Part shown: positions 1 through 7,813 of the stretch, in pieces
Position numbering within the stretch: the stretch's first letter is position 1
How the letters are laid out: each line of letters begins with the position of its first letter
From: an uncultured Granulicella sp.
GTDB taxonomy: Bacteria > Acidobacteriota > Terriglobia > Terriglobales > Acidobacteriaceae
Assembly (NCBI GenBank): GCA_903932155.1
Contig: CAIZFH010000121.1
Location: forward strand, 1 to 39,582
Reading direction: 5' to 3'
Length of the DNA: 39,582 nt
Notes under the pieces: generated by a model
What the model was told of the DNA's origin: nothing
The model's database searches: none
The model's input: the letters and a program-made list of their open reading frames with translations, nothing else
Program-made: the position numbers and the translations under genes

Positions 1-546
1 GCCATTGTCGAGTGCGGTGGAGTTGGATACGACGCGACGATCAGCGTGGCGACGTTTACCACGCTGCCGCCGGAGGGGGCCGAGGCTCGGCTGCACATCT
101 ATACCCATGTACGCGAAGACCAGATCGCGCTATTTGGCTTTGCGGAGCCCGAGGAGAAACGGCTGTTTGAGAAGCTGCTGACCATTACCGGCATCGGTCC
201 AAAGCTGGCGATCACGGTATTGAGCGGGATCGACGCGGCGCGACTGGTGACGGCGATCCGCGGGAGCGACCATGCCACGCTTACGAGGATTCCCGGCATC
301 GGGAAGAAGACCGCCGAGCGCGTGGTGCTGGAGTTGAAAGACAAGCTGGAGGATATGGCAGTGTCGCCGGCTACAGCCAGCTCATCGATGGGGCCGGCGG
401 GTGACGATGCACTTTCGGCGCTGGTAAACCTGGGCTATGCCCGGCCCGTTGCGCAGCGGGCGATTGAGACCGCCATCGCCAAACAGCCCGAGGCGGCTGA
501 GGACTTTGAACTGCTGTTTCGCGCGGCAATGGCCGCGATTCGCTAG
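1..546 (+). CDS. ruvA: Holliday junction branch migration protein RuvA (5' partial)
   Basis: RuvA binds Holliday junctions as a tetramer and loads the RuvB helicase during recombinational repair. The reading frame is open from base 1, so the start lies before the window; 181 residues are visible against roughly 200 in the family, so about 20 are missing. Two helix-hairpin-helix motifs are plain: TITGIGPKLAITVLSGI and RIPGIGKKTAERVVLELK. The C-terminal domain III, which contacts RuvB, follows a flexible linker and reads ALSALVNLGYARPVAQRAI. The GTG at 46 is internal, since the codons before it continue the OB-fold domain. ruvB is not the next gene here. Confidence 0.95.
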   Translation, partial: AIVECGGVGYDATISVATFTTLPPEGAEARLHIYTHVREDQIALFGFAEPEEKRLFEKLLTITGIGPKLAITVLSGIDAARLVTAIRGSDHATLTRIPGIGKKTAERVVLELKDKLEDMAVSPATASSSMGPAGDDALSALVNLGYARPVAQRAIETAIAKQPEAAEDFELLFRAAMAAIR

Positions 547-577
547 ATTCATCCTCTACTTACTACTCATTATCTTT

Positions 578-853
578 ATGTTCTCGCGCAGACTCACCAT
601 CGAACGCATTGACACCGCAGGTGTGGCGCACCGCTGCCCCATCGCACAGATCGACAACTTCGCCATGCGCAACTTCACCAACGATGCGGTCTTCGACGAC
701 ACGCTGCCGATTGCAGACGGCTTGCTGGAAGCGGGACTGCGCGTACCGATTGAGCGCCTTGCCAGCGCGATGGAGGACTGGTTCCGGCGCAAGAGCTATC
801 TGGCTGCCAGCGAGCGCCTGCGCATAACAGAGATAGATGCGACGCGGTCCTAA
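578..853 (+). CDS. Small hypothetical protein, 91 aa
   Basis: This is an unrecognised small protein following ruvA by 31 bases on the same strand. The ATG at 578 is the first in frame after the ruvA stop; no clear Shine-Dalgarno sequence precedes it. The codons are strongly GC-biased at third positions, like neighbouring real genes, which supports coding. The product is soluble-looking, with a charged C-terminal half (MEDWFRRKSYLAASERLRITEID) predicted by eye to be helical, and no signal or membrane segment. An open frame on the other strand (563-916) is less convincing. Function unknown. Confidence 0.5.
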   Translation: MFSRRLTIERIDTAGVAHRCPIAQIDNFAMRNFTNDAVFDDTLPIADGLLEAGLRVPIERLASAMEDWFRRKSYLAASERLRITEIDATRS

Positions 854-981
854 GAGAGCATTGACTCCGGCAATCGCGCCACATAGCGAGACGACTACTT
901 CCAACTCTTCGTGCATCGATTTATGTGGGGAATGCTGGATTTGGGCCGCAACACGAGTAGCGCGGTAACATGGTAGTCAAG

Positions 982-1962
982 ATGAAACGCACAGCAAGAA
1001 TATTGAATGGTATCGAGATTGCCGCCCAGATCAAGGCGGAGGTCGCCGAGGAGGCGAAGGCCCTGGCTGCGAGCGGAATTACACCGGGACTGGCCGTGGT
1101 GCTGGTGGGCCACGTTGCCGCGTCGGAGATCTATGTGCGCAGCAAGGTGAAGACATGCGCCGAGTTGGGCCTGTGGAGCGAGATGCTGACGCCGCCCGAG
1201 AGCATAACAACGGAAGAGCTGCTGGAGTTGATTGCCGGGCTGAATGCTCGCGATGAGGTGGACGGGATTTTGATCCAACTGCCGCTGCCCGCACATGTGG
1301 ACACGCGCCGGCTGCTGGAGGCGGTGTCGCCGGAGAAGGATGTGGACGGATTCCATCCCATTAATGTGGGGCGGTTGCAGAGCTCGGCGTCGCATGGGAT
1401 CGAAGCCGGAAAGGCGTTGGCTCCATGCACTCCGGCGGGGATTATAGAGATACTTAGACGCAGCGGAATTGCGGTGGCGGGGCAACATGCAGTGGTACTG
1501 GGGCGGTCGGAGATTGTGGGCAAACCCGCGGCGATGATGCTGCTGAACGCGTCTGCGACAGTGACGGTGTGCCATAGCAAGACGGTGGATATAGGCCGCT
1601 ATACGCGGGATGCTGACATTCTGGTAGCGGCCATCGGCAGGCCGGGGTTTGTGACAGTGGAGATGGTAAAGCCGGGAGCGACCCTGATCGATGTAGGCAT
1701 CAACCGAGTGACCGATGCAGCGGAGGTGGCGCGATTTTTCCCTGGGGATGCGGCTCGAGCGGCGCAGTTTGCACAGCGCGGATCTACGCTGGTGGGAGAC
1801 ATTCATCCGGCGGCGTTTGAGCTGGCCGGAGCCTATACGCCAGTACCGGGAGGCGTGGGTGCGCTGACCATTGCGATGCTGATGAAAAACACGGTGACGG
1901 CGGCGAAGGCGAGGCGCGGTGCGGCCGCGAGAGACAGCGAAGTTGCTGCGGCGAAGGCGTAG
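982..1962 (+). CDS. folD: Bifunctional methylenetetrahydrofolate dehydrogenase / methenyltetrahydrofolate cyclohydrolase FolD
   Basis: FolD interconverts 5,10-methylene- and 10-formyl-tetrahydrofolate in the cytoplasm with NADP. Family signatures run the full length: the YVRSK motif with the catalytic Tyr51 and Lys55, DGILIQLPLP, EKDVDGFHPINVGRL, PCTPAGIIEIL, the Rossmann segment VVLGRSEIVGKPAAMMLL, ATVTVCHSKT, and the C-terminal YTPVPGGVGALTIAML. I prefer the ATG at 982 to the one at 970: it puts the catalytic residues within one position of E. coli FolD (Tyr50/Lys54), and a possible -10 hexamer TAACAT (966-971) overlaps the earlier ATG. The last 20 or so residues are Ala/Lys-rich and look like a dispensable tail. 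coaE follows 4 bases later. Confidence 0.95.
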   Translation: MKRTARILNGIEIAAQIKAEVAEEAKALAASGITPGLAVVLVGHVAASEIYVRSKVKTCAELGLWSEMLTPPESITTEELLELIAGLNARDEVDGILIQLPLPAHVDTRRLLEAVSPEKDVDGFHPINVGRLQSSASHGIEAGKALAPCTPAGIIEILRRSGIAVAGQHAVVLGRSEIVGKPAAMMLLNASATVTVCHSKTVDIGRYTRDADILVAAIGRPGFVTVEMVKPGATLIDVGINRVTDAAEVARFFPGDAARAAQFAQRGSTLVGDIHPAAFELAGAYTPVPGGVGALTIAMLMKNTVTAAKARRGAAARDSEVAAAKA

Positions 1963-1966
1963 CGCG

Positions 1967-2629
1967 ATGCTTCGCGTGGGCCTCACCGGCGGGCTGGGCA
2001 GCGGCAAATCGACGGCTGCGCGGCGGTTTGCGGAGCTGGGTGCTGTTGTCCTGTCCGCAGACGAGATTGGGCGCGCGATGATGCAGCCGGGCGAGGCTGT
2101 GTATGCGGCGATTGTGGAACATTTCGGGCCGGGTGTGATGAAGGCGGATGGAACGCTCGACCGCTCCGTACTGGCGCGCATTGCATTCACGGATGGACGA
2201 ATCGAGGAACTCAACGCGATTGTGCATCCGACTGTGATTGCACGGCAGGCGGAACTGATGGAGGAAGTCGCCGCGCGCGACGCTCATGCTGTTGTGATTG
2301 TGGAGTCCGCGCTGATCTTTGAGACCAAATACGGAGGCGAGGGCGGATGGCACAAGCGCTTCGACAAGATTATTTTTGTAAAGGCCACGGAGGAGTTGCA
2401 GCTTGCCCGTTTTGTGGAGCGAGCGTCCAGCGCAAAAATGCTGAGCAAAGAGGAACGTCAAGCGTTGCGGGATGAAGCACAGCTACGAATTGCGAGACAA
2501 TCTGCAACCGAAGGGAACGCGACGAACTGCGAATATGTATTGACGAATGATGGGTCGATTGAGCAGTTGCAGGCGCAGGTGGACGCACTGTGGCCAGTGC
2601 TGAAGGATGTGGCGATGCGACGGACGTGA
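1967..2629 (+). CDS. coaE: Dephospho-CoA kinase CoaE
   Basis: CoaE phosphorylates the ribose 3'-hydroxyl of dephospho-CoA, the last step of coenzyme A synthesis. The 220-residue product opens with the P-loop GLTGGLGSGKST, followed by the family's DADxIGR-like element (LSADEIGRAMM), the GxxxxDRSVLARIAF segment, and VVIVESALIFE in the substrate lid region. The start ATG lies 4 bases after the folD stop, so translation is probably coupled and the two genes cotranscribed. Length matches the family. The C-terminal part, with YVLTNDGSIEQLQAQVDALW, is typical. Confidence 0.95.
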   Translation: MLRVGLTGGLGSGKSTAARRFAELGAVVLSADEIGRAMMQPGEAVYAAIVEHFGPGVMKADGTLDRSVLARIAFTDGRIEELNAIVHPTVIARQAELMEEVAARDAHAVVIVESALIFETKYGGEGGWHKRFDKIIFVKATEELQLARFVERASSAKMLSKEERQALRDEAQLRIARQSATEGNATNCEYVLTNDGSIEQLQAQVDALWPVLKDVAMRRT

Positions 2630-2644
2630 TGATTTTGAACCTGT

Positions 2645-2662
2645 TCCAAATGCCCATTTGGA
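2645..2662. promoter_or_regulatory. Perfect dyad upstream of the HtrA-type protease gene
   Basis: Two perfect 8-base arms, TCCAAATG and CATTTGGA, flank a CC centre. A possible -10 (TACAAT, 2673-2678) lies 10 bases downstream, so the dyad would sit around the -35 region of a promoter for the protease gene. An operator for a dimeric regulator is the simplest reading; the regulator is unknown. Confidence 0.35.
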
Positions 2663-2731
2663 CTGGAATGGCTACAATGACAATGTGCGGGGAAGTCTGT
2701 ACCGAACCCTATATTTTCAGGTGCTTTTGCG

Positions 2732-3943
2732 ATGAAATTACGTCCTGTTTTGCTGGTGGTTTTGCTGCTTGCCGGGTTTTATTTCGTGACGACGCACATG
2801 GCGTCGACCGGCGCGCTACGGCCCTTGCTGGATGATTTGCATTCGGCCAACAGCGCTACCAACGTGGCAATGCTGCGTGGGTCGGACGGGGCGTTCGACC
2901 TGAATGTGGCCTCGGCCGCGCCTGCGTTCGATGGCGAGGAGCAGCAGAACATTGCTGTCTACAAGAAGGCGCTTCCCAGCGTGGTCAACATCACGGCGAC
3001 CGAGGTGCGATACGATTTTTTCTATGGACCGGTGCCCCAGTCGGGGCAGGGGTCGGGCTTCATCCTGAACAAAGACGGGCTGATTCTGACCAATAACCAT
3101 GTGATTGGGAACGCACAGCCGGGCAATATTTCGGTGGTGCTGTACGACAAGCACCAGTACAAGGCCACTGTGGTGACGGTGGACAAGAGCCACGACCTGG
3201 CGTTGCTGAAGATCAACGCTCCCAACCTGATACCGGCGACGCTGGCAGGGAGCAGCAGCGATTTACAGGTGGGGCAGAAGGTTTACGCCATCGGCAATCC
3301 GTTCGGTCTGGAGGGAACAATGACGCGGGGCATCATCTCCGCGATACGCTCTGTGCGCGGCCCGGAGAATAATCCCATCGAGGGCGCGATCCAGACCGAC
3401 GCATCGGTGAACCCGGGCAACTCCGGGGGGCCACTGCTGAACTCGCGCGGGGAGGTTATTGGCATCACGACCATGATTGCCTCGAACGGCGCCGAGCAGT
3501 CGGCCGGCATCGGATTCGCCATTCCCATCGACACGGCCAAGACGGTGCTCGACGACTATGCGAAGTATGGGCGCATACGGCGTCCTACGCTGGATGTCGT
3601 GACTCTGCGCATTGTTCCCGACATCGCCGAGCAGATCGGACTGCCTGCAGACTATGGCGTGCTGATCGAACGGGTATTGCCCGGCGGCGCAGCAGAGAAG
3701 GCTGGCCTGCACGGCGGCACTGAACGCGCCTACGAGGGCAATGTACAGGTGATGCTGGGCGGCGACCTGATTGTGGCCTTCGATGGGAAGGAAATCCCAA
3801 GCCCGGAGGACCTGTCGGCTGCCATGAATGCGCGACACGCCGGCGATACGGTCACTGTCACCGTGTTTCGCGGACGCAAGAAGATGGACTTCAAGGTGAC
3901 GCTGGGCGATGCCAAGGACCAGGCTCCAGGGTCGCAAGCGTAA
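2732..3943 (+). CDS. HtrA/DegP-type trypsin-like serine protease with PDZ domain
   Basis: A periplasmic quality-control protease of the HtrA (S1C) family, probably anchored by an uncleaved N-terminal helix (residues 5-20, LVVLLLAGFYFV). The trypsin fold carries a complete catalytic triad: His123 in TNNHVI, Asp155 in SHDLALLK and Ser231 in NPGNSGGPLL. One C-terminal PDZ domain (about 290-395) contains GVLIERVLPGGAAEKAGL and GGDLIVAFDGKEIPSPEDL. The single PDZ domain and 403 residues fit the DegS/HhoB or DegP-like subgroup with one PDZ rather than E. coli DegP with two. The following hydrolase gene begins at the very next base, so the two form a transcription unit. Confidence 0.93.
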   Translation: MKLRPVLLVVLLLAGFYFVTTHMASTGALRPLLDDLHSANSATNVAMLRGSDGAFDLNVASAAPAFDGEEQQNIAVYKKALPSVVNITATEVRYDFFYGPVPQSGQGSGFILNKDGLILTNNHVIGNAQPGNISVVLYDKHQYKATVVTVDKSHDLALLKINAPNLIPATLAGSSSDLQVGQKVYAIGNPFGLEGTMTRGIISAIRSVRGPENNPIEGAIQTDASVNPGNSGGPLLNSRGEVIGITTMIASNGAEQSAGIGFAIPIDTAKTVLDDYAKYGRIRRPTLDVVTLRIVPDIAEQIGLPADYGVLIERVLPGGAAEKAGLHGGTERAYEGNVQVMLGGDLIVAFDGKEIPSPEDLSAAMNARHAGDTVTVTVFRGRKKMDFKVTLGDAKDQAPGSQA

Positions 3944-5125
3944 GTGAAACGCAAGGGTGTTCCTGCGATACTTGCGGCGGGAATTGTTCTGCTTGGCCTT
4001 GCCGCCTGGCCGATTGCCAGAGTGCATCTACAGGCGGTGGCGGTGCTGCGGGAGGTTGCTGATCAGACGGAGCCGTGGGTCGCGCGCGTGTTGACGGTGC
4101 CGGTTGCGACCCAGGACATCAACCTTACCATCACGTCGGCAAACGGCCCAGTGCAACTGCGTGCGCGCCTGTACACCCCAAAAGCCTGGACTGCGCAAAG
4201 CAGCGCTCACACGCCGGCGATGGTGATCTTCCATGGCGTGCATCACCTGGGTATGGACGAGCCTCGGCTGATGGGCTTTGCCTCGGCGATGGCGAGCTGC
4301 GGCATCCGCGTGCTGACGCCGGAGCTGCCGGGCATCAAGGACTACCACGTGAGCCAGGACTCGGTGGAGGCGATCGGCGAGTCGGCGAAGTGGTTCGCGG
4401 TGCAGACGGGCGGACCAGTGGGCGTGATGGGACTGAGCTTCTCCGGAGGGCTGGCACTGGTAGCTGCGAGCGAACCGAAGTATCACGCGGCCTTCAAGTT
4501 TGTGGTAGCGGTGGGCTCGCAAGACTCGATGCTACGGGTGGCTGAGTACTATCTGAGCGGACGCGATGCGCGCCCCGACGGTTCAACCGAAGTGCTGGCT
4601 CCGCATGAGTACGGCCCGCTGGTACTGGAGTACGAGCACGTCGAGGAGTTCGTGCCGGCGGCGGACCCCGACCCGGTGCGCACGGTGCTGCGAGCGCATC
4701 TGTACGAAGACAGAACGGGGGAGGCTGCGGCGACGCGGCTACTGAATGAGGCGCAAAAGCGCGAGGCGAACGACCTGATGGACACGAAATTGCATGCCAC
4801 GCGCGCCATGATTGCAGCGTCGATTGCGCGACATGCAAGTGATTCGGCGGGTCTCTCGCCGCAGGGACGGCTGCGCACGCTGGGGACGCCGGTCTACCTG
4901 CTGCATGGCGAGGGGGACAATATTATTCCCGCAGCCGAGACGCTGTGGATAGCAAGCGAGCTACAGCCGAACGAGCTGAAGGCGATGCTGGTGAGCCCCG
5001 TGCTCTCGCACCTGGACCTGAACGGGCCGAAGCCAGGGGCAATGGACCAATGGCGGCTGGTTCACTTCTTCGCGCTGATGATTGACGAGGCGGAGGGTCC
5101 GGGCGGGACGAAGCGCTGGTGGTAG
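3944..5125 (+). CDS. Alpha/beta hydrolase with N-terminal membrane anchor
   Basis: A 393-residue alpha/beta-hydrolase-fold protein of unknown substrate. The GTG start directly abuts the stop of the protease gene, implying translational coupling. Residues 7-28 form a hydrophobic anchor or signal segment. The nucleophile elbow is GLSFSGG, with Ser165 (or less likely Ser167) as nucleophile; the oxyanion region reads VIFHGVHH; Asp325 in LHGEGDNIIP and His356 in LSHLDL complete a plausible triad. A long insertion between the nucleophile and the acid (about 185-300) probably forms the lid. The dienelactone-hydrolase group is the closest by feel, but no specific activity is claimed. Confidence 0.8.
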   Translation: MKRKGVPAILAAGIVLLGLAAWPIARVHLQAVAVLREVADQTEPWVARVLTVPVATQDINLTITSANGPVQLRARLYTPKAWTAQSSAHTPAMVIFHGVHHLGMDEPRLMGFASAMASCGIRVLTPELPGIKDYHVSQDSVEAIGESAKWFAVQTGGPVGVMGLSFSGGLALVAASEPKYHAAFKFVVAVGSQDSMLRVAEYYLSGRDARPDGSTEVLAPHEYGPLVLEYEHVEEFVPAADPDPVRTVLRAHLYEDRTGEAAATRLLNEAQKREANDLMDTKLHATRAMIAASIARHASDSAGLSPQGRLRTLGTPVYLLHGEGDNIIPAAETLWIASELQPNELKAMLVSPVLSHLDLNGPKPGAMDQWRLVHFFALMIDEAEGPGGTKRWW

Positions 5126-5132
5126 ATGCCTG

Positions 5133-5501
5133 TTAGGCGGGGTCGAATGCCAGCTTTAGTGAGCGTGTCACCTCAAGGAGACGCTTATCGCGCGTCCAAA
5201 GAGCAGCTTCCGGAGTTAGCCGAACGGATGCAAGAAGGTGGGCATCGATGTAGCCGATGCCTAAGCCGAAGAGCTTGTGCTGCAAGATGAATTGCAGGAC
5301 TTCGTCGTGGCTGGCGACTACACCGGAAGGGAGCATATGGAGAAATCTCAGAATCGGCTCTCGTGGACGCAGATCGCCCACTGCCAGTTCGCCAACCACC
5401 AGTGGATGCGAGAGGACCTGGCCTTGGTCGAGTAGCTTTTCCATAGCCGGATCACGCTTGCGCAGATGATCCACCCATACCGAAGTGTCGACGAGAATCA
5501 T
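5133..5501 (-). CDS. vapC: VapC-type PIN-domain toxin ribonuclease
   Basis: A 122-residue PIN-domain RNase, the toxin of a type II toxin-antitoxin pair. The four acidic metal-binding positions of the fold are present: Asp5 (VDTSVW), Glu38 (VGELAVG), Asp86 (YIDAHLLAS) and Asp105 (TRDKRL). Its ATG overlaps the stop of the antitoxin gene in ATGA, the usual coupling in vapBC operons. The gene runs against the hydrolase upstream of it, with only 7 bases between the two stops. Nothing suggests inactivation. Confidence 0.92.
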   Translation of the reverse strand: MILVDTSVWVDHLRKRDPAMEKLLDQGQVLSHPLVVGELAVGDLRPREPILRFLHMLPSGVVASHDEVLQFILQHKLFGLGIGYIDAHLLASVRLTPEAALWTRDKRLLEVTRSLKLAFDPA

Positions 5502-5692
5502 GCTGCCGAACGACGGCGGGGGATTGGCTTAAGTTGGGGCTGGCTGCCCCCAAGCTTTGCCAGACGACGCGCGGCTTCCCGCTGGATGAGCAACTTGAGC
5601 CCCTCACGAACAATGGCTGATTTCTCAGTCAGGCCTGTGTACTCCTGCGCCATTGCGACCAAGTCGTCATCCAAGTTAATTGTGGTCCGCAT
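5498..5692 (-). CDS. vapB: VapB-type antitoxin, ribbon-helix-helix
   Basis: A 64-residue antitoxin that should neutralise the PIN toxin encoded after it and repress the operon. The N-terminal MRTTINLDDDLVAMAQE is a typical ribbon-helix-helix strand and helix; IVREGLKLLIQREAARRLAKLGG is the second helix and linker to the toxin-binding tail, which ends in a basic run. A strong ribosome site GGGAGG sits 6 bases before the ATG. Immediately upstream are a consensus -10 and a long palindrome (5710-5755). Confidence 0.9.
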   Translation of the reverse strand: MRTTINLDDDLVAMAQEYTGLTEKSAIVREGLKLLIQREAARRLAKLGGSQPQLKPIPRRRSAA

Positions 5693-5709
5693 GGTGAGCC
5701 TCCCGTAGT

Positions 5710-5755
5710 GTATGCACCAATTATAGCATCATTCGATGCGTAAATTGATGCATAC
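5710..5755 (-). promoter_or_regulatory. vapBC promoter and 46-bp palindromic operator
   Basis: Two 21-base arms around a 4-base centre (ATTC, 5731-5734) match at 17 of 21 positions. The outer blocks GTATGCACCAATT and AATTGATGCATAC differ by one base when folded, and the inner blocks GCATC/GATGC are exact. A perfect -10 TATAAT (minus strand, 5720-5725) lies inside the left arm. This is the layout expected for autorepression by a VapBC complex binding two inverted sites. Confidence 0.75.
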
Positions 5756-5757
5756 GG

Positions 5758-6501
5758 TTAGGGCTTGCGGCTCTTCTTTCCGCCCACGGCAGTATTTCGT
5801 CCGAAGTGGAAGCTGGGGCCGACCGAGTAGCGGTAGGTCCAGCGGCCATCGGCGAGGATATCGTTGAAGGGATGGTTATAGACGAAATCCATCTGCGCGC
5901 GAAGGCCGACGTGCTTGCTAACGGCGATCTCAAATCCTCCCCCAACGCCATAAAAGCCTGTCCAGTCGAGCTTGAATCCGGCGGGAGCAAGCTGACCTAC
6001 GATGACGGTCTGGAATGCATCGGCTGGATGGGGAACGGCGCGCTCGCGCAGCGCTCCCAGCGAGGGGCGGATGAAGAGCGTGAGCTTGGAGTAGTGCCGG
6101 ATGACGAGTTGCGGCCCGAAGGCAAAGGTCTGGGTAGCGGCGTCGGTGGGCACGGCGAGTTTGTAGTTCGCGGGCAGCAGATGTGCCGCGATATATTGAG
6201 CCTGCGCTCCGTTGACCTGGGCCTGGAGCGCCGCGGGCAGAAGGTCCGTGGTGAGGAGCTGCGAGCCGGTTCCCTCGCTATAGTCCGCGCCAATGGAGTA
6301 CCAACTTCGCGGATTCATACCAACCTGAGCGTGGAATCCCTGCTCGTTAAGGCCTAGAGCAGGGCTATCGATGTCGGCGAATCCCGCATAGGCGTCGAAG
6401 CGGCTTACATAGGACTGTTGTGCGTGGGCGTTGTTCAGGGGGAATGCGAAGAGAACTGTAAGAATTGCGGCAGCAAGTAGGCGGGAAATTCTGGTATCCA
6501 C
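5758..6501 (-). CDS. Outer-membrane beta-barrel protein
   Basis: A 247-residue secreted protein likely to be an OmpA/OprF-like small barrel (outer membrane protein beta-barrel superfamily). I chose the GTG at 6501: GAGGG lies 7 bases upstream and the product then begins with an ideal signal peptide (MDTRISRLLAAAILTVLFAF...AHA, cleavage before QQ). Alternating aromatic and hydrophobic segments follow, for example WTGFYGVGGGFEIAVSKHVGLRAQMDF near the C-terminal half, and the last predicted strand YRYSVGPSFHFG is followed by a basic tail. The GTG at 6528 is possible but would give an odd N-terminal extension. Role unknown. Confidence 0.75.
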   Translation of the reverse strand: MDTRISRLLAAAILTVLFAFPLNNAHAQQSYVSRFDAYAGFADIDSPALGLNEQGFHAQVGMNPRSWYSIGADYSEGTGSQLLTTDLLPAALQAQVNGAQAQYIAAHLLPANYKLAVPTDAATQTFAFGPQLVIRHYSKLTLFIRPSLGALRERAVPHPADAFQTVIVGQLAPAGFKLDWTGFYGVGGGFEIAVSKHVGLRAQMDFVYNHPFNDILADGRWTYRYSVGPSFHFGRNTAVGGKKSRKP

Positions 6502-6685
6502 GTTTTGGCCCTCATGGAACGCAATCACAGATCGAGCATTGCGGCCAGGCCGCGCCCTTCCGTGTTTGATTCATTGAGCGGTAACATTACTTGACTACAG
6601 AGTCCTTTGTCACCGGAAAAATTGACGTCTACATGTTGCGTGGTGGAAGCTTCCGCGGAAGGGCGAGGGGGAGTCTAATACATCC

Positions 6686-7744
6686 ATGAGACCTGCCGCG
6701 ATGGGACCAATACGGATGCGAAGTTCGGCTGCTGCCCTACTGCCTGGGTTGCTGCTGATTGCGCTTGGGGCAGGCGGTACAACTACGATGGCGCAAAACA
6801 AGACCAAGGACAACATATCCGGCTACGACCGAGCCGCGCGCACGACTCTGGTGCATCCGGCGATTGTGTACGTCTCACCCGACGACAACGCACAGCATAT
6901 TGCCGAGGTACTACCGGGGCACGAGGTAGTGGTAATCGAACGCAACGGCTCGTGGGTACGCGTGTTCGCCAATACCGATACGCCGGACGAGCAGGCCGAC
7001 GACGTGAAGCCGGAGTTCGGCGCGGACGAGATAGTGACGCCAGCCTCGGGATGGATTCACGACAAGGGCATAGTGACGCCGGCGACCGCCAACGGCGATG
7101 CGATTCTGTACGGCACGGCGGCGAATTTTGAGGTGCAAGCGGAGCAGCCGCACGCTCCCAAGGACGCGGCCGGGGAGGCGCACTTGCTGTACCGGCGCGT
7201 GGCCGATTACTTCCCCAACTCACCGCTGGCGGCGGAGGCGATGTTCCGCTCCGCGGATGTACGCTGGCAGATTGACAAGGCCGATATCAGCACACTGCCA
7301 TCGGCCCACGAGCAGGAGGCGTACCTTCGTCCGCAGCTCTACGAGGGCGATATGCAAAAGGTGATGAAGCTGTACCCGAACTCCAAGTTTGCTGCGCTGG
7401 CGGCGTACGATCTGATCGACAACAAGCTGTGCGGCGACTGGCAGGGATTGCCCAAGTGTCCTGAGATGGAGGCTGGGCTCTACCAGAAGTACGCCGACCG
7501 CTATCCGGACAGCCCGAAGGCGGCCGAGGCGCTCTACAACGCGACCTACCGCGAGGGCGTGCTGGTGGAGATGTACGTGGTGCAGGAGGATAAGAAACGC
7601 TCGCAGCAGGCCGCGGCGAATGCAGTCAGTCTTGCAAACGAACTGAAGCAGAAGTATCCGCAAACGGACTTTGCAGCACGCGCGGCCAGCATCGCGTATC
7701 GCGTGCAGCAGCAGATTCCGGTGTATGGGAATGATAGAGACTAG
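6686..7744 (+). CDS. Periplasmic SH3-like and TPR-repeat protein
   Basis: A 352-residue exported protein of unknown function. The hydrophobic core of a signal peptide is at residues 12-36; the ATG codons at 6701 and 6716 are alternative starts. After it comes a bacterial SH3-like domain (about 50-130: AIVYVSPDDNAQHIAEVLPGHEVVVIERNGSWVRVF and a later GWIHDKGIV), then a helical region with two clear copies of a TPR-like unit, YRRVADYFPNSPLAAEA and YQKYADRYPDSPKAAEA, as in BamD/YbgF-type proteins. Such proteins often act in envelope assembly. The stop codon lies inside the first unit of a tandem repeat (7741-7768). Confidence 0.75.
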   Translation: MRPAAMGPIRMRSSAAALLPGLLLIALGAGGTTTMAQNKTKDNISGYDRAARTTLVHPAIVYVSPDDNAQHIAEVLPGHEVVVIERNGSWVRVFANTDTPDEQADDVKPEFGADEIVTPASGWIHDKGIVTPATANGDAILYGTAANFEVQAEQPHAPKDAAGEAHLLYRRVADYFPNSPLAAEAMFRSADVRWQIDKADISTLPSAHEQEAYLRPQLYEGDMQKVMKLYPNSKFAALAAYDLIDNKLCGDWQGLPKCPEMEAGLYQKYADRYPDSPKAAEALYNATYREGVLVEMYVVQEDKKRSQQAAANAVSLANELKQKYPQTDFAARAASIAYRVQQQIPVYGNDRD

Positions 7745-7768
7745 GGACTAGGTGCTAGGTGCTAGGTG
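7741..7768. repeat. Four tandem 7-nt units (CTAGGKR)
   Basis: The units are CTAGGGA followed by three exact copies of CTAGGTG. The first unit contains the TAG stop of the upstream gene. It belongs to a set of similar short-unit repeats between genes in this window (35104-35131, 35358-35389, 35433-35472, 39411-39437). Confidence 0.8.
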
Positions 7769-7801
7769 AAATTGGATGCCGTCGGAGCGCGTGGGATCGC
7801 C

Positions 7802-7807
7802 TAGAAT
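7802..7807 (+). promoter_or_regulatory. -10 hexamer TAGAAT for a probable leaderless uppP transcript
   Basis: TAGAAT lies exactly 6 bases before the uppP ATG. Transcription normally begins about 6-7 bases after a -10 element, which would put the first base of the mRNA at the start codon. There is no clear -35. Confidence 0.55.
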
Positions 7808-7813
7808 AACGGA

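Noticed and set aside
437-577. Upstream extension of the 91-residue ORF into ruvA
   Set aside because: The extension lies in the wrong frame over a certain gene; the ATG at 578 is the first start outside ruvA.
895-2214. Minus-strand open frame of 439 codons over folD and coaE
   Set aside because: It is a shadow of two certain enzymes; the translation is rich in Arg, His and Ser without any recognisable pattern.
6541-6553. Palindrome GCGGCCAGGCCGC between the barrel gene and the SH3/TPR gene
   Set aside because: Short, fully GC and with no relation to a promoter element; expected at some frequency in DNA of this composition.
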